Source of the DNA: Candidatus Bathyarchaeota archaeon
GTDB taxonomy: Archaea > Thermoproteota > Bathyarchaeia > 40CM-2-53-6 > RBG-13-38-9
NCBI GenBank assembly: GCA_018396565.1
Contig: JAGTQO010000074.1
Coordinates: 1,983 to 7,385, forward strand
Length of the DNA: 5,403 nt
Direction: 5' to 3'
Shown: piece by piece, positions 1 to 4,584 of the stretch
Position numbering within the stretch: the stretch's first letter is position 1
Layout: each line of letters begins with the position of its first letter
Notes under the pieces: model-generated
Databases searched by the model: none
Seen by the model: the letters and a program-made list of their open reading frames with translations, nothing else
What the model was told of the DNA's origin: nothing
Position numbers and translations under genes: made by a program

Positions 1-150
1 GACGACCTACTCGCCGTTGTGACGATGATAGAGTCTGAACCTGCGGGGCCGAAGGCAAGATTCAGGGTTCCAAGATCAGACAGCCTAGTGGAACAGGTCA
101 GGGAGACACTCTACGGCTACACCAGGGACGATAAGGGTGAGGTGAGTTAA
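1..150 (+). CDS. 3' end of unrecognised gene, upstream in the capsid operon (partial)
   Basis: Frame 1 is open from the first base to a TAA at 148-150, giving 49 residues of the C-terminus of a larger protein; the start lies outside the window. The visible part is charged, with a segment FRVPRSDSLVEQVRETLYGY followed by a polar tail ending GEVS. The next gene starts one base after the stop, and the last codons (GGTGAGGTGAG) supply its Shine-Dalgarno sequence, so the two are translationally linked. In tailed viruses the gene just before the decoration and major capsid genes is usually a maturation protease, scaffold or portal. That placement is inference only; no motif in these 49 residues identifies the family. 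Confidence 0.75.
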   Translation, partial: DDLLAVVTMIESEPAGPKARFRVPRSDSLVEQVRETLYGYTRDDKGEVS

Positions 151-151
151 C

Positions 152-610
152 ATGGTTGCTGGAGATATTTACAAAGAGTTTGGAATGAAAGTCAGCAGAT
201 ACACTCTCAAAACCAATACCGGATGTGTGAAGGGAGATGTTCTAGCCTACGATACTGACGGTTGGGCGCCGGCAGACGCAGACGCCACATCAGGAAACAA
301 GGGACCTTTCACGGTAGCTCTCGAGACAGTAAACGCACCGGGGGCAGGCAACCAAGCGACGTGTAAGGTTCTTGAGGAGGGGATTGTCGAGGTTAACAAG
401 GTCACAGGCGCCATAATCAAGGGTGGATGGGTTGCCATCTCAACAACACCTGGAAAGGTGAAAGCATACTCGGCCCTGGACGCTCCAGCAACCTACACTG
501 AGGCTGCGATGCAGACTGAGTTTGACAAGATTGAGCAGAGGGTAGGCCGATGCGAGGAGTCGGCTGGAAACGACGCTCCAACAGTCAAGATCAGACTGCT
601 CCCAATCTGA
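152..610 (+). CDS. DUF2190-like capsid decoration protein
   Basis: A 152-residue protein probably binding the outside of the capsid to stabilise it. The composition is Gly/Ala/Val/Thr-rich and predicts a small beta-barrel: a KGDVLAYDTDGW turn (27-38), a strand pair VLEEGIVEV (73-81), then an Ala/Gly-rich segment KVTGAIIKGGWVAIS (83-97), and a C-terminal RVGRCEESAG...VKIRLLPI. This 'start-up value, low-complexity Gly turns, G-R-near-C-terminus' layout is that of DUF2190 and related head decoration proteins, which are typically 100-150 residues. The ATG at 152 follows a strong GGTGAGGTGAG at 135-146 and lies one base after the upstream stop. The major capsid gene begins 10 bases downstream, the usual decoration-then-capsid order. 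The family call rests on pattern and context, not on an invariant motif. Confidence 0.7.
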   Translation: MVAGDIYKEFGMKVSRYTLKTNTGCVKGDVLAYDTDGWAPADADATSGNKGPFTVALETVNAPGAGNQATCKVLEEGIVEVNKVTGAIIKGGWVAISTTPGKVKAYSALDAPATYTEAAMQTEFDKIEQRVGRCEESAGNDAPTVKIRLLPI

Positions 611-620
611 GGCGACAAAC

Positions 621-1565
621 ATGATGGATACGATGCAGATCAGCAAGGACATGAGGCTTGTCGGAAGCGTCTGGCACAATCCTGTAGACGGAAGAATATA
701 CATGGGCAGGGCAGGTGAGAGGTATAGGGGCCAGGTGGTCTTCGACATCTCGACGATAGAGGCTCAAGTCGTTCTGGAGGAGGTTCTAGGCCTCGCCAGA
801 CCCCAATACAACCTGAGAAGAGCTTGCAGAGTGATCAATATGCCTGAGCTGGTTACGAGCGTAGACATCGCAACGAAACTCGCAGGGGTTGAGAAGGTTC
901 CTCCCCTGGCGGAGGCTGAGATAAGCGCCCAATCATACACCAGGGTGAACTTCGACCTATGGAAGAACGTGGTCCACATAGTTGTTGAGGATGAGGCTCG
1001 TAAGAGGGCTCTCCACGACATATTCAGAGTCCACACCGAAGACGCAGCCAGAGACCTGGCGAGGATGGAGAACAAGCAGGTGAAGGAGGTTCTTGAAACA
1101 GCAACCGCCGTAACTGGACAGAGCTGGAACGCCATGACAACACCGCCAAACAACGATTACGACCCATTCGACAAGATAGGGGAAGTGATAGAGACCATCC
1201 TGAGCAACGGTTACGAGCCAAACTTTATGGCAGTCTCACATAAGGCTTGGAACGCCTTCATCAGAAACAGCTACGTGAAAGGTATGATAGAGGCTGGAAT
1301 AGTGAATGTTGGCCAGCAAGGAGGATCATTCAGCCTCCCAGGCTGGCCGTCAATCCAAGTCATAGTCGACTACGCCCTCACAAGCTCAAACGCAATAATA
1401 GGAGACAGCACAGCGCCTGCGGTGGTCCTGGGCAACGGGCCGACGGAAGCCGCAAGATACAGAAATGAACCTTCAGGATACGACGCCTTCATCATAAGGC
1501 AGTGGCTTGAACCCAAACTGGTCGTCGGCGATGCAATCCGAAAACTGACAGATGTAGTAACTTAA
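621..1565 (+). CDS. HK97-fold major capsid protein
   Basis: A 314-residue protein that should build the icosahedral shell. Features of the HK97 fold can be followed in order: an N-terminal region with FDISTIEAQVVLEEVLGLAR (41-60), the E-loop/P-domain entry AEISAQSYTRVNFDLWKNVV (99-118), the VEDEARKRALHDIF start of the spine helix (122-135) running on to DLARMENKQVKEVLE (145-159), then an A-domain with NFMAVSHKAWNAFI and a PGWPSIQVIVDYAL stretch followed by AIIGDS, and a C-terminal strand EPKLVVGDAIRKLTDV. There is no long N-terminal scaffold (delta) domain, so assembly may rely on a separate upstream factor. The ATG at 621 follows GAGG (609-612); ATGs at codons 2 and 5 are also possible starts. 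It is the largest complete gene here and fixes the identity of the module. Confidence 0.85.
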   Translation: MMDTMQISKDMRLVGSVWHNPVDGRIYMGRAGERYRGQVVFDISTIEAQVVLEEVLGLARPQYNLRRACRVINMPELVTSVDIATKLAGVEKVPPLAEAEISAQSYTRVNFDLWKNVVHIVVEDEARKRALHDIFRVHTEDAARDLARMENKQVKEVLETATAVTGQSWNAMTTPPNNDYDPFDKIGEVIETILSNGYEPNFMAVSHKAWNAFIRNSYVKGMIEAGIVNVGQQGGSFSLPGWPSIQVIVDYALTSSNAIIGDSTAPAVVLGNGPTEAARYRNEPSGYDAFIIRQWLEPKLVVGDAIRKLTDVVT

Positions 1566-1595
1566 CAGAGCCAGGTCATGGAATGAACTTCTAAA

Positions 1596-1616
1596 CCGCC
1601 TTTATTGACGCGGCGG
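1596..1616. repeat. Inverted repeat CCGCC/GGCGG in the capsid-zinc ribbon gap
   Basis: CCGCC at 1596-1600 can pair with GGCGG at 1612-1616 around an 11-base loop containing TTTATTG. It lies 30 bases after the capsid stop and 30 bases before the zinc-ribbon start. It could be an mRNA hairpin limiting 3' decay or reading from the capsid gene, or a protein site around a weak TATA-like CTTTATTG (1600-1607) that would drive the genes downstream. No T-run follows, so a classical terminator is unlikely. Confidence 0.35.
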
Positions 1617-1645
1617 AGAATCAAAACACGGCACGGTGAGGCAAA

Positions 1646-1885
1646 ATGAGCCATAGAATGAGAAGACGTAAACCGAAAGATGTGGAGGCGGCGCCTTCAG
1701 GGGAGCCTAAAATGAAGATCGAGTCTGAACCAACTGGAATCGATGTGGTCTGTCCAAGCTGCTTCAAGCCGATGGGTCTAGCAGCATCAAGCTCTGAATG
1801 GCAACTCTTCCGTTGCGAAGACTGTAGGATGAGCCGCACAGTCAAGGTGAAGAAGTTTGTCATGGATCACAGCAGAAGATGTTAA
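1646..1885 (+). CDS. Small zinc-ribbon protein in the head module
   Basis: A 79-residue basic protein. Residues 1-30 are a charged, probably flexible arm (MSHRMRRRKPKD...). Two CxxC knuckles, C36-P-S-C39 and C57-E-D-C60, are 17 residues apart, the spacing of a zinc ribbon; the strand after the second knuckle (RTVKVKKFVM) fits that fold. The ATG follows a clear GGTGAGG (1635-1641). Its last 29 bases overlap the start of the adaptor gene, so the two are co-translated and probably needed together. Small zinc-ribbon proteins between capsid and connector genes may bind nucleic acid or act as structural or regulatory factors; nothing here decides which. The family is not recognised beyond the zinc ribbon. 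Confidence 0.8.
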   Translation: MSHRMRRRKPKDVEAAPSGEPKMKIESEPTGIDVVCPSCFKPMGLAASSSEWQLFRCEDCRMSRTVKVKKFVMDHSRRC

Positions 1886-2297
1886 ACATTACTCCCAGAT
1901 AAAATATAATATGCTAGGCTTCAATTCAGATGTTGAGTATGAGAGTTGGATCTTGAACCTCCTCCTGCCCAGGTGTGAATCGATCATTGAAGATCACTGC
2001 GGGCAAAAGTTTGATGATGAGACTGTAAGTGAGACTGTTAAAACAGTCTGCGCCTTGTTAGCATCGAAAATATTACAGTTCATGGTTATGAATGCCGCTG
2101 GACCAACAGTCAGAATTGATGATTGGCAGGTTCAAACAGCATCTTCAGAGGTCTTCTCACCTGACCTGAAGAAGCTTCTTGGACCATATATAAAGGTCAG
2201 GCGACACCTGAAATCTACAAGGTATAAGAGTGGAGATATGGCTGAGAGATGGAACGAGCCCCCTCAGAATGACCCCACAGCAACCTTCGAAAGGTGA
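1857..2297 (+). CDS. gp6-like head-tail adaptor (connector) protein
   Basis: A 146-residue, mostly helical protein likely to form the ring beneath the portal that joins the head to the tail. The N-terminus (WITAEDVKHYSQIKY, 3-17) followed by DVEYESWILNLLLPRCESII (25-44) and a short Cys/Gly turn before KF (48-52) is the helix-turn-helix opening typical of phage gp6/gp15-like adaptors: 'is the site in range, then a WI..LL...E..I helix'. A central helix (about 57-80) and a probable beta segment VRIDDWQVQTA follow, and the C-terminus is polar and probably disordered (ERWNEPPQNDPTATFER). The TTG start is chosen because GGTGA (1846-1850) lies 6 bases before it, the same spacing used by neighbours, and no better ATG exists nearby. 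Its order after the capsid gene supports the call. Confidence 0.7.
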   Translation: MSWITAEDVKHYSQIKYNMLGFNSDVEYESWILNLLLPRCESIIEDHCGQKFDDETVSETVKTVCALLASKILQFMVMNAAGPTVRIDDWQVQTASSEVFSPDLKKLLGPYIKVRRHLKSTRYKSGDMAERWNEPPQNDPTATFER

Positions 2298-2317
2298 TCG
2301 TGGACAGAAAATGGACA

Positions 2318-2325
2318 GGAGGTGA
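2318..2325 (+). promoter_or_regulatory. Perfect Shine-Dalgarno that decides the start of the small membrane gene
   Basis: GGAGGTGA at 2318-2325 matches the archaeal 16S anti-Shine-Dalgarno sequence along its full length. It ends 6 bases before the ATG at 2332, the spacing seen at 1857. The in-frame GTG at 2326 directly abuts it and is therefore a less likely start. Confidence 0.7.
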
Positions 2326-2331
2326 GTGGGC

Positions 2332-2508
2332 ATGGGTGCACTGGATGTAGCCAAAGGGATATGTGCAGTCATAATAGTCTCAGCCTGGGGAGGATCCCTC
2401 ATCCTAACCCTACTGTATGGACACGAATATTTCCTTCCCGTCCTTACAGGCTCAGGATTCCCAATGTGGGCTCTAGAGAAACTACTCACAAGTAGCGATC
2501 AAAGATAG
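2332..2508 (+). CDS. Small single-pass membrane protein
   Basis: A 58-residue protein. Residues about 8-28 (GICAVIIVSAWGGSLILTLL) form one clear transmembrane helix; the short N-terminus carries a Lys and the remaining C-terminal tail (about 30 residues, HEYFLPVLTGSG...LLTSSDQR) is mildly amphipathic. The start was moved from GTG 2326 to ATG 2332 because of the perfect Shine-Dalgarno sequence at 2318-2325. The gene follows the adaptor by 34 bases and ends the first + strand block. Size and single helix are compatible with a holin-like or superinfection-exclusion protein, but also with a membrane protein of no lytic role; I do not recognise a family. It is not a head-completion protein, so it does not fill that missing slot. 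Confidence 0.65.
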   Translation: MGALDVAKGICAVIIVSAWGGSLILTLLYGHEYFLPVLTGSGFPMWALEKLLTSSDQR

Positions 2509-2713
2509 GTCGCAGAGAAATCTCGCAAATATTGCTTGAATTAAATCGTCTACGAGAGATCCGAGGTGAATCCCACTATTCTCCACCTACGTTACACCCA
2601 AGATCAACAACTCTTCAAAGACTAGATCAGTCTACACCACTGTGTTGAATCGAAACCTCAGCGGCTAAAGCATTCACAATATTCCCAACATGAGACTTGA
2701 CGGAGACAATATC
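2509..2713. other. Non-coding gap between convergent genes
   Basis: No convincing gene is seen in these 205 bases, which separate the + strand membrane gene from the 3' end of the minus-strand nuclease gene. Small hairpin-capable sequences are present: GAGAAATCTC (2515-2524), AGACT-AGATC-AGTCT (2619-2633) and ACAC-CACT-GTGT (2634-2645). The last two are adjacent and could stop or stabilise transcripts coming from either side, but no clear T-run accompanies them on either strand. The 28 sense codons following the nuclease stop, on the minus strand (2713 to 2630), stay open before a second TGA; this is described as a finding. Confidence 0.5.
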
Positions 2714-3376
2714 TCATACTTTCGTGTATAGTTCTATGCCGAGCCTCAGACACGCCTCCTTGGCCTTATCCTCAGCGTATGGCGTGACCACAATCAATCT
2801 ACGAGGCTTCTCCCCAGTCTCCTTCTCGTAAAACTCAGCCTTCCTCTTGAGGAGATAAATGTCTTGAGCCCTCACATGGGATGCAACCTCTATCAGGATA
2901 TGTCTCCCATCACTTGCAGCCACATCTACCTCGACGTTGCTTGGGTAACCGTAGACAATCCCAGCCTCATCGTACCTACTCCAACGGTCGACTTTAAACT
3001 TGAACTCCCTCTCCAAGAGGCCTCTTAGGCCTTCCCTGAACGCTTCCTCAGCCATGAGCCCCCACCTCGCACCTAACGCTGATATGTGCCTCTCCATAAG
3101 TTCGAAACCTCTATTCATATCGCTCCTCAGTTTGGCTAGCTCCTCATCATGCCTTCGAAAGCCCTCCATCATGTCCTCTCTAAGTTTGAGAAGCTCCTCA
3201 CTATGCTTAAGCAGTATCTCCTCATGTCTCATCAATATTTTCTCATGCCTCATCAGTATCTCCTCATTCCTGTCAAGGCGCTTCAGTATCTCCTCTAAAC
3301 CTATGAGGCCGACGACCGCGTACCGGAACTCCTTGTCACGCTCTAGGAGCCCAAGAAGCTCCTCCTTAAGAGTCAA
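2714..3376 (-). CDS. DUF3782-like coiled-coil PD-(D/E)XK nuclease-fold protein
   Basis: A 220-residue protein with two parts. Residues about 28-97 are a long charged coiled coil with a 7-residue repeat (EEILMRH, EKILMRH, EEILLKH, EELLKLR). Residues about 105-220 resemble a PD-(D/E)XK nuclease fold: GLMAEEAFREGLRGLL helix, a V-E-V-D-V strand (148-152; D151), I-L-I-E-V-A-S (160-166; E163), then a helix and PRRLIVVTPYAEDKAKEACLRLGIELYT. The catalytic Lys of the E-x-K motif is replaced by Ala165, so catalysis is uncertain; as I recall, some archaeal relatives carry other residues there. Such proteins are common, often multi-copy, in thermophilic archaea and of unknown role. It is on the opposite strand to all viral genes, with its own TATA box. 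The TTG at 3376 is the only start before an in-frame TAA at 3391. Confidence 0.75.
   Translation of the reverse strand: MTLKEELLGLLERDKEFRYAVVGLIGLEEILKRLDRNEEILMRHEKILMRHEEILLKHSEELLKLREDMMEGFRRHDEELAKLRSDMNRGFELMERHISALGARWGLMAEEAFREGLRGLLEREFKFKVDRWSRYDEAGIVYGYPSNVEVDVAASDGRHILIEVASHVRAQDIYLLKRKAEFYEKETGEKPRRLIVVTPYAEDKAKEACLRLGIELYTKV
3213..3275. repeat. 21-base tandem repeat encoding coiled-coil heptads
   Basis: Three consecutive 21-base units (3213-3233, 3234-3254, 3255-3275) are similar, sharing versions of agtatctcctcatgtctcat on the + strand; further, weaker copies lie on both sides. On the minus strand each unit encodes one heptad of the form E-x-I-L-x-R/K-H. The unit length is exactly a heptad, so repeat number could change without breaking the frame. 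Confidence 0.65.
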
Positions 3377-3384
3377 ATCTTCTC

Positions 3385-3397
3385 GAAATTAAATTTC
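3385..3397. promoter_or_regulatory. Palindrome at the presumed start of the nuclease transcript
   Basis: GAAATT-A-AATTTC is a perfect 13-base palindrome 9 to 21 bases before the nuclease start codon, covering where transcription should begin about 25 bases after the TATA box. A second inverted repeat, CTAAAT-gtcaaa-ATTTAG (3420-3437), lies about the same distance on the other side of the TATA box. The pair could be operator sites for a repressor. AT-rich DNA makes chance palindromes common, so this is tentative. Confidence 0.3.
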
Positions 3398-3405
3398 TGA
3401 GGCCG

Positions 3406-3414
3406 ATATATAAA
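3406..3414 (-). promoter_or_regulatory. TATA box of the nuclease gene
   Basis: Read on the minus strand the sequence is TTTATATAT, centred about 34 bases before the TTG start at 3376. Transcription would begin near 3383-3386, giving a leader of only about 8 bases with no Shine-Dalgarno sequence. The element is nearly symmetric, so it could also serve the + strand, but no + strand start lies at a fitting distance. Confidence 0.6.
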
Positions 3415-3644
3415 CGGAGCTAAATGTCAAAATTTAGAGATCGAGAGGAATTTTAGAAATGATGTGAACATCCATGAAATATATCGGAAATTGACGGCTA
3501 AATTTTTCCTGGAGAGGGAGATGCGTTGGAATACTTCGAATTCGATTGATTCAAACCAGTTGAATCTGCACACGACTACACGTTAAGTTTCTAGCAGGGT
3601 CCAATCACTCTCTTTTGGTAACCTGCCCGTTTACAGTGGTTCGG

Positions 3645-4070
3645 ATGAGCTTAACAGTTGATGTTGATCTTACAAATTTCAAGAAATGGATTGGAGATAC
3701 GTGTAGGACTTTTGAGCAAATAGACAAAGTGATCTTTGATACAGCTCAAATAGTTGTGGGGAGGATGCGGGGTCTCGCGCCGGTTCGGACAGGTATGTTG
3801 AAGGCCAGCATAACCATTCAGAGGGAGGGGGGCAAGGTCTCGGTTGGACCCACAGCCCCTTATGCCATCTACGTCGTTTCAGGAACAAGACCCAGCCCCG
3901 GAAGGTATGTTCCCTCTATAGGTAGAAGGCTTGTCGATTCGAAGCATCCAAGTTTCGGCATGCACCCAGGTATAGCTCCGAATCCCTTTGTTGAGAGGAC
4001 GTTTCGAGATGTTTCTCAACAGGTAATTGATAAAGTTGATGGGATTATTAGGGGGATGATTGAGCCTTGA
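3645..4070 (+). CDS. HK97 gp10-like tail-completion (neck) protein
   Basis: A 141-residue protein of the HK97 gp10 family, which helps close the tail end and join it to the head. Diagnostic motifs in order: LAPVRTGMLKASI (44-56; the AP..TG.L signature), then a beta strand and PTAPYAIYVVSGT (69-81; PYA.YV..GT), and HPGIAPNPFVERTF (107-120; the HPG...PF ending). The length fits the family (about 110-150). A longer frame reaches TTG 3615, adding ten residues, but the ATG at 3645 gives the usual family beginning (MSLTVDVDLTNFKKW); GTG 3636 is a second alternative. No strong Shine-Dalgarno precedes any of them, so the start is the weak point. It opens the second + block, and its stop overlaps the next start by 4 bases (TTGA). 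Confidence 0.8.
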   Translation: MSLTVDVDLTNFKKWIGDTCRTFEQIDKVIFDTAQIVVGRMRGLAPVRTGMLKASITIQREGGKVSVGPTAPYAIYVVSGTRPSPGRYVPSIGRRLVDSKHPSFGMHPGIAPNPFVERTFRDVSQQVIDKVDGIIRGMIEP

Positions 4071-4486
4071 CTTTTAAGGAATCTTATTGGAGTATCATCG
4101 ATGCGGTGAAGGGTAAGATTGCTGAGGTGGCTAGCCTAAAGGAGGTTGTTATAGGCGAGAAGCTCAAGTTTTACGAGTTCCCAGTGGCACTCATCGTTCC
4201 AATACGAGACCCTATAACAGATGAGACATTCAATAAGGTTCGGCACCGTATTGGATTTAGGGTCGTAGTAATCGATCAAGGAGTGGAGCCTGAAACAGTC
4301 TTAACAAACACAATAAACATTGCATGTGATGTTTACGACAGAATAATGAGTGACAGGACGTTAGGCGGAAAATGCGATTATGTTTATCCAGTCTCTTTCG
4401 AGCCTGAATACTCAATCGCTGAGAGTAAGACTTTGAGTTGGGTTGTGATAGAGATCTCATGCCACCTTATACGTCTGGAAGATTGA
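4067..4486 (+). CDS. Tail-terminator-like protein
   Basis: A 139-residue alpha/beta protein in the position and size range of tail terminators (lambda gpU/SPP1 gp17-like), which cap the tail tube where it meets the head. It has an N-terminal helix (WSIIDAVKGKIAEVASL, 8-24), a strand with FYEFPVALIVPIRDP (35-49), a second pair RHRIGFRVVVID (about 59-70), a helix ETVLTNTINIACDVYDRIM, and a final strand LSWVVIEISCHLIRLED. The 'FP...V' strand followed by a strand-helix-strand end is typical of this group, but the family diverges strongly. The TTG start overlaps the gp10-like stop in TTGA and is preceded by a purine-rich GGGGGATGAT (4051-4060), six bases upstream, so the two genes are translationally coupled. 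Confidence 0.6.
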   Translation: MTFKESYWSIIDAVKGKIAEVASLKEVVIGEKLKFYEFPVALIVPIRDPITDETFNKVRHRIGFRVVVIDQGVEPETVLTNTINIACDVYDRIMSDRTLGGKCDYVYPVSFEPEYSIAESKTLSWVVIEISCHLIRLED

Positions 4487-4494
4487 GGATGATA

Positions 4495-4584
4495 ATGTCA
4501 ACATTCACACCAGCCACATTCATCGATAGAAGTTTTTATATAAATCAACATCTCATAGAGCTAGTTCACTATGGATATCTCTAG
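4495..4584 (+). pseudogene. Truncated start of a probable tail tube (major tail) gene
   Basis: An ATG at 4495, preceded by GAGG (4485-4488) six bases upstream and 8 bases after the terminator gene stop, opens a frame MSTFTPATFIDRSFYINQHL... that ends at TAG 4582-4584 after 29 codons. The beginning (MSxFTPxTFI) is that of many tail tube proteins, and a tail tube gene is exactly what follows a tail terminator in siphovirus order. The reading frame then loses any tail-protein look around codon 12 and runs through the TATA box (4533-4544) of the next gene. I infer a deletion or recombination joint near 4528-4535. A short random frame cannot be excluded. Confidence 0.5.
4533..4544 (+). promoter_or_regulatory. 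TATA box of the Panacea-like gene
   Basis: TTTTTATATAAA, centred about 33 bases before the ATG at 4571, is a strong archaeal TATA box. Initiation 25-30 bases downstream would fall at or a few bases before the ATG, so the transcript is probably leaderless; there is no Shine-Dalgarno sequence. The gene is thus controlled apart from the viral operon. Confidence 0.7.

Larger units (their letters stand above)
3377..3644. other. Divergent intergenic region between nuclease and tail-completion genes
   Basis: These 268 bases are AT-rich and hold the nuclease promoter (3406-3414) with its flanking palindromes. For the + strand, AAATATATC (3477-3485) is a possible TATA box for the tail genes, but it is far from the chosen start at 3645. 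A perfect 7-base inverted repeat GATTCAA-ACCAG-TTGAATC lies at 3548-3566. A 21-codon reading frame at 3521 is not considered a gene. There is no sign of the missing head-completion gene here. Confidence 0.45.

Noticed and set aside
440..748. 102-codon minus-strand frame
   Set aside because: It spans the decoration-capsid junction antisense to two well-supported genes and has no promoter or homology-like pattern.
764..1153. 129-codon minus-strand frame
   Set aside because: It lies entirely within the capsid gene, and its composition is a shadow of that gene with no family features.
3000..3392. Serine/leucine-rich 130-codon frame on the + strand
   Set aside because: It is the antisense of the coiled-coil nuclease gene; its Ser-rich, repetitive sequence is the mirror of the heptad codons, and no ribosome site or promoter supports it.
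2661..3502. 8-base direct repeat CGGCTAAA on both sides of the nuclease gene (2662-2669 and 3495-3502) as a target-site duplication
   Set aside because: Eight bases over this distance are expected fairly easily by chance, and there are no terminal inverted repeats or transposase.
3521..3586. 21-codon frame (MRWNTSNSIDS...) after a purine-rich GGAGAGGGAG
   Set aside because: Too short, the purine run abuts the ATG with no spacing, and the frame contains the inverted repeat at 3548-3566; low-complexity Asn/Thr/Ser composition looks like chance.
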